A stretch of DNA of 59,461 nt from Alphaproteobacteria bacterium (GCA_022450665.1 JAKUPQ010000006.1:1-59461); one strand, 5' to 3'. Shown: positions 26,729 through 37,371, numbered from the stretch's first letter. Numbers and translations are program-made. The notes: generated from the letters alone by a model not told the origin.

Positions 26729-27370
26729 ATGGCTAGAAAAACTTACGATATACAAAAACATAAGTCTATTATGAAGGCGGCAACACAGCTTTTTTTAAAG
26801 CATGGCTACAGCAAAACTTCAATGGATCAAATCGCTTCCAGAGCTGGGGTTACTAAACAAACCATTTATAGTCATTACTCTAATAAAGATGCATTATTTA
26901 CCGAGATGATCATGGCGCTTTGCCATAAACATTCGCCTGATATGTCGGTGCTGAAAGACAGCAGCACGAGTGTAGAGGAGCGCTTATATAGCATTGGCCT
27001 TGGTTTTTTGCGCATGATTACCAGCGCTGAGGGTCTTGCCACAACGCGTGTGGTAGTGAGTGAGGCAGAGCGTAAGCCATTGCTTGCTAGTATATTTTAT
27101 GAAACCGGCCCTATGCAGATGCATAAATTGCTGACAGAGTTTTTGATGTTGCAAAATGCCCGAGGCATAATGCATATTGCCAACCCTGAAAGCGCGGCTT
27201 CGTATTTTTATGCCATGCTTAAAGGGCGCTATCATCTGAGAATGACCCTTAAAATAAAACCTGCGCCTACACAAAAAGAGTTAGAAGATCATGTGCGTGA
27301 AACGGTGCGGGTGTTTATGAAGATATACGATGGTAAAGACCCGCTAAGTACCCAAGATGTATTGGTCTAG
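26729..27370 (+). CDS. TetR/AcrR-family transcriptional regulator
   Basis: This 213-residue regulator has an N-terminal helix-turn-helix (about residues 10-56): ATQLFLKHGYSKTSMDQIA, then VTKQTIYSHYSNKDAL. The spacing and the KQTIYxHYxNKxxLF pattern are diagnostic for TetR proteins. The C-terminal ligand domain resembles the AcrR-type TetR_C group, but the ligand is unknown. It reads towards gltD with an 83-base gap, so it could control gltDB, itself, or a distant gene. No efflux pump lies next to it. Confidence 0.88.
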   Translation: MARKTYDIQKHKSIMKAATQLFLKHGYSKTSMDQIASRAGVTKQTIYSHYSNKDALFTEMIMALCHKHSPDMSVLKDSSTSVEERLYSIGLGFLRMITSAEGLATTRVVVSEAERKPLLASIFYETGPMQMHKLLTEFLMLQNARGIMHIANPESAASYFYAMLKGRYHLRMTLKIKPAPTQKELEDHVRETVRVFMKIYDGKDPLSTQDVLV

Positions 27371-27453
27371 CATCTGGCGGCAATAGTTTTTATTGCAATG
27401 CACAAATAACGTGGTAATTTATTCATCCTGCTCACCGCAAACAGAAGGACATT

Positions 27454-28869
27454 ATGCTAGGATTCACAAAGCGTGATCAGCAATACCCCAAGCTGCGTGA
27501 CGCAAAAATTCGCAAAGGGGACTTCGCTGAAATATATGAAGCGTTTCGCCCTCAGGCTGCGGCCGATCAGGCAGAGCGTTGTTCACAATGTGGCATTCCG
27601 TTTTGTCAGGTGCATTGCCCATTACAAAATAATATTCCAGACTGGCTCAAACTCACTGCTGAAGGGCGCTTGCGCGAGGCTTATGATATTGCCAGCGCCA
27701 CCAATAATTTTCCCGAAATTTGCGGACGCATCTGTCCGCAAGATCGCCTATGCGAAGGCAATTGCGTTATTGAGAAAGATTTTGATAGCGTCACAATTGG
27801 AGCAGTTGAAAAATATATTACCGATACTGCGTGGCAGGAAGGCTGGGTAACAGATTTTGCCCCCACGCACGAAACAGGTTTGTCCGTTGCCATTATTGGC
27901 GCGGGGCCAGCAGGGCTGGCGGCGGCCGAGCAACTACGCCGAATGGGGCATGCAGTGCATATATATGATCGCTATGATCGTGTTGGCGGCCTAATGATAT
28001 ATGGTATTCCTAATTTCAAGCTGGATAAGGCCATCGTGAAGCAGCGGCACGAGCAATATGAAAACAGCGGCATTGAGTTTCATCTAAATTGCGCCATTGG
28101 CGAGGATGTGACGATGCAGGCTTTGCGTGGAAAGCACGATGCTGTGTTGGTGGCAACGGGCGTATATAAAGCGCGCCTATTAAAAACCATGAATAGCAAC
28201 ATGACGGGTATATTGCCAGCAATGGAGTATTTAACCGCCAGCAACCGTAAAGGGTTGGGCGATGCAGTAGAAGCCTATGAAACCGGCGTGTTGAATGCGC
28301 ATAACAAACATGTAGTAGTAATAGGCGGCGGCGATACGGCGATGGATTGTGTGCGCACCGCAGTGCGTCAGCAAGCGGCCAGCGTTACCTGCCTTTATCG
28401 CCGTGATCGCGAAAATATGCCCGGCTCTCGTCGCGAAGTAGGTTATGCCGAAGAAGAAGGTGTCGTGTTCAAATGGCTTTCTGCACCTCTGGGTTTTGAA
28501 GGCGATAAGGCTGTTACTTCGGTAATGGTGCAGCCTATGCGTCTTGGCGCCATGGATGCAAGTGGACGTCGTATGCCAGAGCCTATCGAAGATGCACGTG
28601 AAAAACTGCCTGCAGATATGGTAATTATGGCGTTGGGTTTTGATGCCGAAGACTTGCCCGTAGCATTTAATACCCCTGAATTAAAGCTTTCACCCTATGG
28701 CACGCTTGAACCGGATATGCATGGTATGACGTCATTGGATGGCGTTTTTGCCGCTGGTGACATAGTGCGCGGTGCTTCGTTAGTAGTCTGGGCAATTAAA
28801 GACGGGCGCGATGTGGCGCAAAATATTCATCGTTACATAACCAGTAAGCAATCGCAATCTGCAGTTTAA
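27454..28869 (+). CDS. gltD: Glutamate synthase (NADPH) small subunit
   Basis: This 471-residue flavoprotein passes electrons from NADPH to the large subunit for glutamate synthesis from glutamine and 2-oxoglutarate. N-terminal cysteine clusters for 4Fe-4S centres are visible (CSQCGIPFCQVHCPLQN and CGRICPQDRLCEGNC). The FAD motif is IIGAGPAGLAAAEQL (about residue 148) and the NADPH motif is VVIGGGDTAMDCVRT (about 290). The start follows AGAAGGACATT. It is followed by gltB after 40 bases in the order D-B. Confidence 0.96.
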   Translation: MLGFTKRDQQYPKLRDAKIRKGDFAEIYEAFRPQAAADQAERCSQCGIPFCQVHCPLQNNIPDWLKLTAEGRLREAYDIASATNNFPEICGRICPQDRLCEGNCVIEKDFDSVTIGAVEKYITDTAWQEGWVTDFAPTHETGLSVAIIGAGPAGLAAAEQLRRMGHAVHIYDRYDRVGGLMIYGIPNFKLDKAIVKQRHEQYENSGIEFHLNCAIGEDVTMQALRGKHDAVLVATGVYKARLLKTMNSNMTGILPAMEYLTASNRKGLGDAVEAYETGVLNAHNKHVVVIGGGDTAMDCVRTAVRQQAASVTCLYRRDRENMPGSRREVGYAEEEGVVFKWLSAPLGFEGDKAVTSVMVQPMRLGAMDASGRRMPEPIEDAREKLPADMVIMALGFDAEDLPVAFNTPELKLSPYGTLEPDMHGMTSLDGVFAAGDIVRGASLVVWAIKDGRDVAQNIHRYITSKQSQSAV

Positions 28870-28909
28870 GGTAAATGCGTAGCCATGATAAATCGTAGAA
28901 AGAGCCTGC

Positions 28910-31900
28910 ATGTCGCAACAAACATTTAAACATTATCAAAAGCTTGCTAAAGAGCTGGAGGTTGGTGGTCTATACAGCGCAGAAGATGAACATGATGCGT
29001 GTGGTGTGGGTATGGTTGCCGCCATTAACGGCCAACCCCGCCGTGATGTAGTGCGTTTAGCGATTGATGCCTTAAAAGCGGTATGGCATCGCGGCGCAGT
29101 AAATGCCGATGGAAAAACAGGCGATGGGGCAGGGCTGCTATTGCAAATTCCCGAAAAGTTCTTTCGCGCTTATATTGCTGATTTTGGTACGCCGATTGCT
29201 GACAATCAGAAATTTGCAGTGGGAATGGTGTTTTTACCCCGTCAGCAATACGACGATCAGGAAACCAGCCGCGAAATTGTAGAGCGTGAAATTATTCGTT
29301 TTGGTTACCGTATCCATGGCTGGCGTCAGGTAAGTGTGAACCCGGCAGCAATTGGTGACAGTGCCAACGAAACCCGCCCCGAAGTAACGCAAATTATTAT
29401 TATTGGTAAGCAAGACGAGTTAGAAGACGCATTCGAACGTAATTTATACATTATCCGCAAACGCATTGAAAAGCGCGTGTGGGAGGAGGCAATCAACGGA
29501 TTTCATATTTGTTCGCTGTCGTGCCGCTCAATTGTATATAAGGGGCTGTTTCAGGCAGAGCAGTTGGAATCGTTTTATCCTGATTTGTCTGACACACGTT
29601 TTGAATCGTGCTATGCCATTTTTCATCAGCGCTTTTCTACCAATACTGCACCGCTATGGCATTTGGCACAGCCATTCTCGCTATTGGCGCATAATGGCGA
29701 AATTAATACCGTTAAAGGTAACATCCAGTGGATGAAAAGCCATGAAGCCGGTATGGCCGCTGAAAGTTTTGGCGCGCATGTGGATTCGATTCGCCCGGTG
29801 ATTGCTAAAAAAGGTTCCGACACTGCCGCCCTCAATGCAGCGATGGAGCTGTTAATTCATGGCGGACGCAGTCTGCCTTTGGCTAAAACCATTCTTATTC
29901 CTCCAGCATGGTGGGAAGCCCCTGGCATACCCGATTCGCATAAAGCATTGTTTAGCTATTGCAACTGCATCATGTCGCCATGGGATGGCCCCGCAGCTAT
30001 TGCTGCCTGTGATGGAAAATGGGCGATTGCTGGGATGGATCGCAACGGATTACGCCCCATGCGTTATAGCCTTACCGCCGATGGGCTGCTGTTGGTAGGT
30101 TCCGAAACCGGCATGGTTCCTATGAATCGCAATGAGGTGCTGGAATATGGCCATTTAGGCCCTGGTCAGATGATAGGGGTGGACTTTGCTAAGCAACGTG
30201 TGCTGAAAGATTACGCGCTTAAAGATGCGCTAGCACACGAGCACCCTTATGAAGAATGGGTGAAGTCTATTCAGGTAATCGACATGCCGCCTACCACTAA
30301 TTCGCCGGATATTGCCCGTTTTGACGAAGAAACGATCCGCAGACGGCAAATTGCCGCGGGGCAAACCATGGAAGATTTGGAAATTATCCTCACCCCTATG
30401 GTAAAAACCGGAAAAGAAGCGGTGGGCAGTATGGGCGACGACACCCCTATTGCGCTGCTTGCAAGAAATTATCGCGGTTTACATCAGTTTTTCCGACAGA
30501 ATTTCTCGCAAGTTACCAATCCTCCGATTGATTCCATCCGCGAAAAAGATGTGATGAGTTTAATCACGCGTATTGGAAATAAGCAAAATATCCTAAGTCA
30601 GGGCGAGCATCAAACACGTTTGTTGTTGTTGAAGCAACCGGTATTATTGAGTGCAGAGCTAAATGCACTGCGCGAAGCGCTGCCGAATAGCTTTGTTGAG
30701 TTAGACGTAACGTATGATGCCGGCGACAAAGCAGGAAGCTTGCGCAAAGCCGTAGAAAATTTGCTGGTGGAAGTCGATGCTACTTTTGATTCGGGGAAAA
30801 CAGATTTTCTGTTAACCGACGATGCGGTGAGTGAGACCCGCGTGGCAATTCCTATGATTCTTGCGGTGAGTGCGGTCCATGCGCATTTATCGCGTCTGGG
30901 GCGGCGCAAGCGGGTTTCGTTGTTGGTGCGTTCGGGTGAATGCATGGATACCCACCATTTCGCGGTGCTGATTGGTGTGGGGGCAACAGCCATCAACCCT
31001 TATTTAAGCGAAAGTTGGATTATCCAGCGCCATAAAACGGGGCTATTTAACGGTTTGCCGTTAGGACAGGCATTGCTGAATTACCGAAATGCACTCTCGG
31101 ATGGCATGTTGAAAATTATGGCTAAAATGGGAATCTCCGTGATCAGCTCCTACCGCGGCGGTAATAATTTTGAGGCTATAGGTCTTTCGCGCTCATTAGT
31201 GAATGAGTATTTTCCCGGACTAAAATCGCGGATTTCCGGCATTGGCTTGGACGGCATACAGAACCGCGTTATGCAGCTGCACCATCGTGCATATGACCAT
31301 GCACAAGCAACACCATTGCCGATTGGTGGCTTTTATAACTACCGTGGTGAGCGCGGCGAGATGCATGCCAATGAAGGAGCGACGATAAAATTTCTTCAAA
31401 ATGCCGTTGCCAGTGGATCATACAGACAATATTGCGAATATAGTGCACTCATCATGGCACAGCCGCCAATTCACCTGCGCGATTTGCTTGACTTTAAACC
31501 TTTGGGTAAGCCCATCGCGCTGGATGATGTAGAGTCGGTTACGGATATTCGCAAGCGCTTTGTTGCGCCAGCAATGTCGATGGGAGCGCTCAGCCCCGAA
31601 GCACATGAGACATTGGCGGTGGCGATGAACCGTATGGGTGCGGCGAGCAATTCGGGCGAGGGGGGCGAATCGCGAGAGCGCTACCACCCACGCGCCAATG
31701 GTGATAACGCCAACTCAGTAATCAAACAAGTAGCATCAGGGCGTTTTGGGGTAACGGCAGAATATTTGAATAACTGCCGTGAAATTCAAATTAAGGTTGC
31801 GCAAGGGGCAAAGCCTGGCGAGGGCGGGCAATTGCCGGGCTTTAAAGTTACCGAACTCATTGCCGAGCTACGTCATGCTACGCCGGGGGTAACACTAATT

Positions 31901-33475
31901 TCGCCGCCTCCGCATCACGATATATATTCTATCGAAGATCTGGCGCAGCTCATATACGACCTCAAGCAAATTAATCCCGATGCAATTGTATCAGTCAAAC
32001 TTGTATCGCAATCCGGTATTGGCACCATAGCTAGTGGCGTTGTCAAAGCTATGGCCGATAAAATTGTCATTGCCGGACATAGTGGTGGCACCGGTGCCAG
32101 CCCGCAATCGAGTGTGAAATTTGCCGGTGCGCCGTTTGAAATGGGTTTAGCAGAAACGCAACAGGTGTTAATGCTCAACCGTTTGCGCCACCGCGTAAAG
32201 TTACAAACCGATGGCGGCTTACGTACCGGACGCGATATTGTGATTGCAGCCATTTTGGGAGCAGAAGAATATGCAGTAGGCACGATGGCGCTGGTGGCGC
32301 TGGGATGTTTGCTGGTGCGCCAATGTCACAGTAATACCTGCCCGGTAGGAATTTGTACGCAGGATGAAGAATTGCGGAAGAAATTTGAAGGCAATGTTGA
32401 ACGTATAATCAATTTATTTACGTTTATGGCTGAAGAAGTACGTGAAATACTGGCACAATTAGGCGCCAAAAGCATCGAAGAAATTATTGGCAGGCCAGAA
32501 TTGCTGCAACAGGTAAATCATGGTGGCGAAGATCTGGATGCTATCGATCTTGGTCCATTGCTTGTGCAGCCTGATCAAGGGGACTATCCGCGCCATTGCA
32601 CCACTCAGGCGCGTAATCCGGTATGCGATCCGCTGGATGTGCAAATGATGAAAGATGCCCAGGAGGCAATTTTGCGCGGAGAAAAAATCGAGCTTACTTA
32701 TACCATCAATAATACCTACCGTACCATCGGTGCACGGCTGAGTTCGATGATGGGGCGCCAGTTCGAGCTGGCAAAACTACAAGACGACCATATCACCATC
32801 CGTCTGCGCGGCTCAGCAGGGCAATCTTTAGGTGCATTTGGAGTAAAAGGATTGAAGCTGGATGTATCTGGCGATGCAAATGATTATGTAGGTAAGGGGC
32901 TTTCGGGCGCAACCATTGTGGTGCGACCTACCATAAGCAGCACATTACCCACGCAGGAAAACACCATTATTGGCAATACATGCCTGTATGGTGCTACCTC
33001 AGGAAATTTATTTGCTGCCGGAAAAGCTGGTGAGCGTTTTGCGGTGCGCAATTCTGGTGCGTTGGCAATAGTAGAAGGTTGTGGCACTAATGGCTGCGAA
33101 TACATGACCGGCGGCACTGTGATTATTTTAGGAAAAATTGGCCGTAACTTTGGCGCAGGAATGTCGGGGGGCATGGCATTTATCTATGATGCTGAAAATG
33201 TAATTGATTGGCATATTAATCCTGAAATGGTGGTGTGGCAAAGATTGCAATCTACCCATTGGGAAAAGACGCTCAAAGATGCGATTGCGCTGCATATAAA
33301 GCACACCCACTCGCAATATGCGCAGAATTTATTATATAAATGGGAGTGGGAGCGCGAGAAGTTCTGGCAAATTTGCTCTAAGGAAATGCTGCCTCACTTA
33401 CAGCACCCGTTATCAGATGATGACTATTCGGAGGCTGCGTCTGTCGCAACATCCTCCTCGCTCAAGTCTTCGTAA
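28910..33475 (+). CDS. gltB: Glutamate synthase (NADPH) large subunit
   Basis: This 1521-residue enzyme has an N-terminal propeptide of 30 residues ending before the catalytic cysteine (EDEHDA, then CGVGMVA at Cys31), used after processing for glutamine hydrolysis. A class-II amidotransferase domain (about 31-420), a central domain, an FMN-binding synthase domain (about 800-1180, with GEGGESRERYHPRANGDNA) and a GXGXG beta-helix end (about 1240-1440) follow. The 3Fe-4S cysteines are in CHSNTCPVGIC. Together with gltD it forms the complete NADPH-GOGAT. Its last 52 bases overlap the end of the convergent diguanylate cyclase gene. Confidence 0.97.
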   Translation: MSQQTFKHYQKLAKELEVGGLYSAEDEHDACGVGMVAAINGQPRRDVVRLAIDALKAVWHRGAVNADGKTGDGAGLLLQIPEKFFRAYIADFGTPIADNQKFAVGMVFLPRQQYDDQETSREIVEREIIRFGYRIHGWRQVSVNPAAIGDSANETRPEVTQIIIIGKQDELEDAFERNLYIIRKRIEKRVWEEAINGFHICSLSCRSIVYKGLFQAEQLESFYPDLSDTRFESCYAIFHQRFSTNTAPLWHLAQPFSLLAHNGEINTVKGNIQWMKSHEAGMAAESFGAHVDSIRPVIAKKGSDTAALNAAMELLIHGGRSLPLAKTILIPPAWWEAPGIPDSHKALFSYCNCIMSPWDGPAAIAACDGKWAIAGMDRNGLRPMRYSLTADGLLLVGSETGMVPMNRNEVLEYGHLGPGQMIGVDFAKQRVLKDYALKDALAHEHPYEEWVKSIQVIDMPPTTNSPDIARFDEETIRRRQIAAGQTMEDLEIILTPMVKTGKEAVGSMGDDTPIALLARNYRGLHQFFRQNFSQVTNPPIDSIREKDVMSLITRIGNKQNILSQGEHQTRLLLLKQPVLLSAELNALREALPNSFVELDVTYDAGDKAGSLRKAVENLLVEVDATFDSGKTDFLLTDDAVSETRVAIPMILAVSAVHAHLSRLGRRKRVSLLVRSGECMDTHHFAVLIGVGATAINPYLSESWIIQRHKTGLFNGLPLGQALLNYRNALSDGMLKIMAKMGISVISSYRGGNNFEAIGLSRSLVNEYFPGLKSRISGIGLDGIQNRVMQLHHRAYDHAQATPLPIGGFYNYRGERGEMHANEGATIKFLQNAVASGSYRQYCEYSALIMAQPPIHLRDLLDFKPLGKPIALDDVESVTDIRKRFVAPAMSMGALSPEAHETLAVAMNRMGAASNSGEGGESRERYHPRANGDNANSVIKQVASGRFGVTAEYLNNCREIQIKVAQGAKPGEGGQLPGFKVTELIAELRHATPGVTLISPPPHHDIYSIEDLAQLIYDLKQINPDAIVSVKLVSQSGIGTIASGVVKAMADKIVIAGHSGGTGASPQSSVKFAGAPFEMGLAETQQVLMLNRLRHRVKLQTDGGLRTGRDIVIAAILGAEEYAVGTMALVALGCLLVRQCHSNTCPVGICTQDEELRKKFEGNVERIINLFTFMAEEVREILAQLGAKSIEEIIGRPELLQQVNHGGEDLDAIDLGPLLVQPDQGDYPRHCTTQARNPVCDPLDVQMMKDAQEAILRGEKIELTYTINNTYRTIGARLSSMMGRQFELAKLQDDHITIRLRGSAGQSLGAFGVKGLKLDVSGDANDYVGKGLSGATIVVRPTISSTLPTQENTIIGNTCLYGATSGNLFAAGKAGERFAVRNSGALAIVEGCGTNGCEYMTGGTVIILGKIGRNFGAGMSGGMAFIYDAENVIDWHINPEMVVWQRLQSTHWEKTLKDAIALHIKHTHSQYAQNLLYKWEWEREKFWQICSKEMLPHLQHPLSDDDYSEAASVATSSSLKSS

Positions 33476-35463
33476 AACACATAGGGCAGATTTTTGTTGG
33501 CCTTGGCGTGATACATAGCTTTATCGGCATAGCTGATAAGGGTGTCCATATCTTTCGAATCATGAGGATATAGCGCCACACCAATGCTGGCACCAATGTC
33601 AAAGCTGGTTTCATCGACGACGAAAGGCTCTGTCAGTGCTTCGCGCAGACGTTCAATCAGCACTTCGCATTCTTTTCTGCCCGCCAGATTATCAGCAAGA
33701 ATGGTAAATTCATCTCCGCCCACCCGTGCGAGGGTGTCATATTCCCGCAGCGGTGCTTCTATGCGCTTGGCAAACATTTTCAGCAACATATCTCCTGCCG
33801 CGTGACCCAAGGTGTCATTCACGGGTTTAAATCCGTTTAAATCCATATAAATCACTGCAATGCGGTGGTTGCCCCTGACGGTACGCTGAACCGCTTTGCG
33901 TAGTAACTCAAAAAACAATGAGCGGTTAGCTAGGCCGGTAAGCATGTCGTAACGTGCCATATGGTGTAGCTTTTCATCCTGTTGGCGACGCTCAGTAACA
34001 TCACGAAAGATAATTACACCGCCTTCTATATCGCCATCATCACGAATGGGGGCGGCAGTGTACTCTACGGGCATCGCCGCTCCATCTTTTTTCCAGAACA
34101 CCTCGTCGGTTACATTGATCGAGCTTCCATCTTTTATAGCCTGTTGTATGGGGCATTGGTCGGCATCGTAGGGGCTGCCATCTACGTGACTGTGGTGGCA
34201 TAGCGTATGTTGCAATTCGCCAATCATTTCACGCTTGCTATAGCCCAGTAAATTACTTGCCATAGGGTTGCAGAATGTTATGCGCCCGTTCGTATCCACT
34301 CCAACAATTCCCTCATGGGTAGAGCGTAAAATTAAATCGGTCTGGTGTTTTGCTTTTTGCAGTTGCTGTGTGCGTTCAATCACTACCCGCGAAATTTTAT
34401 CGCGTTCCCGTATACGCTGCAGCATATAAAATGCGACTAACGCAGTGAACAACGACCCGCCAATAAGTGCTAACCACACTCCGCTATCTGTCATCAGGCG
34501 ATAATAGCCTTTGCTTGGGGTGATAGTAATTTCCCACGGACGATTGGCAACGTTTATGGTGGAGGTGATTTTTAGAGGCTGATCTTTTAAGCTGGCGCGT
34601 AAAATCTCGCTTTCACTGGCTTGCACCAAGCGTGATGCACGTATATACAGCGGTTTACTACGTCCTTCGCTTGCATTTACATCATGAATTACCAGATTAA
34701 CTCCTGCTGTATTCAATGGCCGGATGCTTTGTTCAATCATTTCTGCCAGCGGTAGCAAAATAGCAATAAACCCTTCCAGTTTCTGATAGGTGATCGGCTT
34801 TCCATCTTCAATTGCATCATGTGCTTTGGATACGGGGGTAATCAGGATCACAGCAGGCTTGCGGCTGAGGTCCTGTAGTACTTCGACTTTGCCTGACATA
34901 CTGACATTATTGGAGTGTTTTGCTTTGTGCAGTGCTTCGGCGCGGGCGGCATTGGTGGAAATATCAAAACCCAGCAGTGGGGCGTTTCCTTGTTGGGGAG
35001 CAATAAAAGTAATGGGAAAATATTGCTCCTGAAAATTTGCGGGCAGTGGGCTAAACGTTCCTTGAGCATCCTGCATAGTAATAGTAAAACTTGGATTTGT
35101 AAGCCGCATTTTTTCTTCAAGTTCAGTGCGTTCTTCTTCGTTTCTGATGTAAGGTACCCACTCGATAGCGCGGATATAAGGGTGATCTATCAATAATTGC
35201 TGGGTGAATATATCGAATTCATGCGGGCTGATGGTTTGGGATGCTTGGTAAAAAGATGAAACAGAGCGCCCTAATGATGCTGCGTTTTGTAATGTGCCGG
35301 AAATTACTTCAATGCGATCATGGGCGGTGATTTCAAAATTCTGCCTAACCCGCCGTTCTGCGCCTTCTTGTTGTAGCCATGCCAGTAACGATGATGCACA
35401 TATCCCTACAAGCAGGGTTGCTACCACCAATACATACTCGCCGAGTTTAGATCGCAAGAACAC
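33424..35463 (-). CDS. CHASE-PAS-GGDEF diguanylate cyclase
   Basis: This 679-residue inner-membrane sensor has a first membrane helix (about residues 8-28), a periplasmic CHASE domain (about 70-290), and a second helix (about 325-350). A PAS domain (about 370-490) and a GGDEF domain (about 515-665) follow. The active-site motif ARVGGDEFTIL is intact, so it should make cyclic di-GMP, which commonly promotes exopolysaccharide and biofilm formation. No EAL domain is present. A GTG start with AGAGGG upstream is preferred. The 3' end overlaps gltB by 52 bases. It is divergent from the histidine kinase gene at 35656. Confidence 0.92.
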   Translation of the reverse strand: MFLRSKLGEYVLVVATLLVGICASSLLAWLQQEGAERRVRQNFEITAHDRIEVISGTLQNAASLGRSVSSFYQASQTISPHEFDIFTQQLLIDHPYIRAIEWVPYIRNEEERTELEEKMRLTNPSFTITMQDAQGTFSPLPANFQEQYFPITFIAPQQGNAPLLGFDISTNAARAEALHKAKHSNNVSMSGKVEVLQDLSRKPAVILITPVSKAHDAIEDGKPITYQKLEGFIAILLPLAEMIEQSIRPLNTAGVNLVIHDVNASEGRSKPLYIRASRLVQASESEILRASLKDQPLKITSTINVANRPWEITITPSKGYYRLMTDSGVWLALIGGSLFTALVAFYMLQRIRERDKISRVVIERTQQLQKAKHQTDLILRSTHEGIVGVDTNGRITFCNPMASNLLGYSKREMIGELQHTLCHHSHVDGSPYDADQCPIQQAIKDGSSINVTDEVFWKKDGAAMPVEYTAAPIRDDGDIEGGVIIFRDVTERRQQDEKLHHMARYDMLTGLANRSLFFELLRKAVQRTVRGNHRIAVIYMDLNGFKPVNDTLGHAAGDMLLKMFAKRIEAPLREYDTLARVGGDEFTILADNLAGRKECEVLIERLREALTEPFVVDETSFDIGASIGVALYPHDSKDMDTLISYADKAMYHAKANKNLPYVFYEDLSEEDVATDAASE

Positions 35464-35542
35464 GCAAAGCCCTCTGTTAAAGCTTGTAGTTTAAAGCAAA
35501 AAACAAAATGCGCAATAACACTGTAAATTAATAGATGCAAAA

Positions 35543-35562
35543 ACAACTATAAGTTGTATAAT
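35543..35562 (+). promoter_or_regulatory. Inverted repeat abutting a TATAAT box
   Basis: ACAACT-ATA-AGTTGT (35543-35557) is a perfect inverted repeat whose last base begins TATAAT (35557-35562). It lies about 95 bases upstream of the histidine kinase gene. No good -35 was found, so an activator- or repressor-bound promoter is possible. Confidence 0.35.
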
Positions 35563-35655
35563 CAGCTTAATCCACATAAATTCGATGTGAGCCTATTAGT
35601 TAAATGCTTTAATATTTTAATTTATATAACTGATAATTAAGAGTTATTATACATA

Positions 35656-37371
35656 ATGCTGAATTATAATGGTGTTATTTTATACAACCTATTTGCGGTT
35701 TTGGCAGGGTGCATAATCGTAACTTTCGTGTTTTGTGTGCTGGCATTAAGGCTGCGTACAAAGCTTAGGCAGCGGCAACGGCATATTCAAACGTTGCTTG
35801 CTAAACAAGATGATCGTTTTCGGTTGTTAGCCGATAGTCTGCCGTACATGCTGTGGATGGCAGATAGCGCAGGGCGCTTTACATTTTATAATAAAGCATG
35901 GCAGAAATTTTTGCGGTTGGAGGCACAGCAGTTGATTCAGCAAGGGTGGGAACATGCCATGCACCCAGAAGATAAAGCAGAATATCACAGCGCATATGCA
36001 CAGGCAGTGGCCGAAAAAAGCGAATTTGCATTGGCGTTCCGCTTGCGTAGCTATGATGGAAGCTATCAATGGATGCTGAACACAGGCATTGCTATAACGA
36101 ATACCGAAGGGCAATGCGAAGGGTATGTTGGCATGTGCAGTGATGTGACAGAGCAGAAGTCGGCACTCGAGCTGGCTGTACAAGAAAAAAGCTTTAGTCA
36201 GGCAATGATGAATGCTATTTCCGACCCTATATTTGTGAAAGATCAGCATCACGTTTATCGCGCCGGAAATAATGCATTTTGTGCGTTTATGTGCCTAAAG
36301 CAACAAGAAATTATAGGCCATAGCGACAGTGAATTTCACCCCGAAGATGAATTGCAGATTTTTTGGGAAAAAGACAATCAGGTGATTCAGAGCGGTAAGG
36401 TGGTGATGAACGAAGAAAAAGTCACGCGTCCCACAGGTGAAATCGTGACCGCTTTTACTACAAAAGCTCCGCTTACGTTGCCCGATGGATCTCCAGGACT
36501 TATCGCAATTGTGAGAGATGTTACACAGCACAAAGCGGTAGAAAAAGAGTTGGAGCAACATCGCCATCATTTGCAGGAAATGGTAGACGAGCGTACCAAT
36601 GATTACCGTAATGCCATGGAGCAAGCCGAGCGAGCAAATGTGGCAAAAACCGAATTTCTTGCCAATATGAGCCATGAACTACGCACCCCAATGCACGCAA
36701 TTCTAGGTTTTTCGCGCCATGCTAAAAAAACTGCGCAAACCCTGCAAAACGAAAAATTGCTGGCCACCATTACCAATATCGAAATTAGTGGTAAGCGCTT
36801 ATTGAATTTATTGAATGATGTGTTGGATCTATCAAAGCTTGAAGCAGGGAAAATGCCGTATAATTTTGCCCTTACTGACATGCGGCGGCTAATCGAGCAG
36901 GCGGTAAATGAGGTAGAAACTTTGCTGCAAAAAAAGCGTATTGTTACTCAGGTTGCCGTAGCCGAAAAGGCAGACTGTCTTATTGCGGTTGACGAAAATC
37001 TCATGATGCAGGTGTTGATTAATTTGCTATCCAATGCCATCAAATTTTCTCCCGAAGAATCTGTCATTAATATCCGTATTGAAACATCCAGGCTATGCAG
37101 TAAAGAAAGCCAGTTAGAGGATTGTTTAAAATTGATTTTTGAAGATCAGGGGGTAGGCATACCTGAAAATGAAGCGGAAATGGTATTTGAAAAATTTGCG
37201 CAAAGCAGCATCACTAAATCCGGCGCGGGTGGAACAGGGCTAGGCCTGGCTATAACACGCGAAATTATAGAAAATCACCACGGATTAATAACTACAAAAA
37301 ATAGTAAAAATGGCGGCGCAATATTCATAGTTTTGCTGCCATACAAAAACCATAAGGAGTGCGTTGAATGA
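35656..37371 (+). CDS. PAS-PAS sensor histidine kinase
   Basis: This 571-residue kinase has one N-terminal membrane helix (about residues 10-32), two PAS domains (about 52-175 and 180-300), a HisKA dimerisation domain with the phospho-accepting histidine in FLANMSHELRTPMHAIL (about residue 338), and a HATPase domain with the N box LINLLSNAIKFS and the GTGLGLAIT motif. With almost no periplasmic part it probably senses a cytoplasmic or redox signal through PAS. It overlaps the next gene by four bases (ATGA), so the two are translationally coupled and its likely partner is the receiver fusion that follows. Confidence 0.92.
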   Translation: MLNYNGVILYNLFAVLAGCIIVTFVFCVLALRLRTKLRQRQRHIQTLLAKQDDRFRLLADSLPYMLWMADSAGRFTFYNKAWQKFLRLEAQQLIQQGWEHAMHPEDKAEYHSAYAQAVAEKSEFALAFRLRSYDGSYQWMLNTGIAITNTEGQCEGYVGMCSDVTEQKSALELAVQEKSFSQAMMNAISDPIFVKDQHHVYRAGNNAFCAFMCLKQQEIIGHSDSEFHPEDELQIFWEKDNQVIQSGKVVMNEEKVTRPTGEIVTAFTTKAPLTLPDGSPGLIAIVRDVTQHKAVEKELEQHRHHLQEMVDERTNDYRNAMEQAERANVAKTEFLANMSHELRTPMHAILGFSRHAKKTAQTLQNEKLLATITNIEISGKRLLNLLNDVLDLSKLEAGKMPYNFALTDMRRLIEQAVNEVETLLQKKRIVTQVAVAEKADCLIAVDENLMMQVLINLLSNAIKFSPEESVINIRIETSRLCSKESQLEDCLKLIFEDQGVGIPENEAEMVFEKFAQSSITKSGAGGTGLGLAITREIIENHHGLITTKNSKNGGAIFIVLLPYKNHKECVE

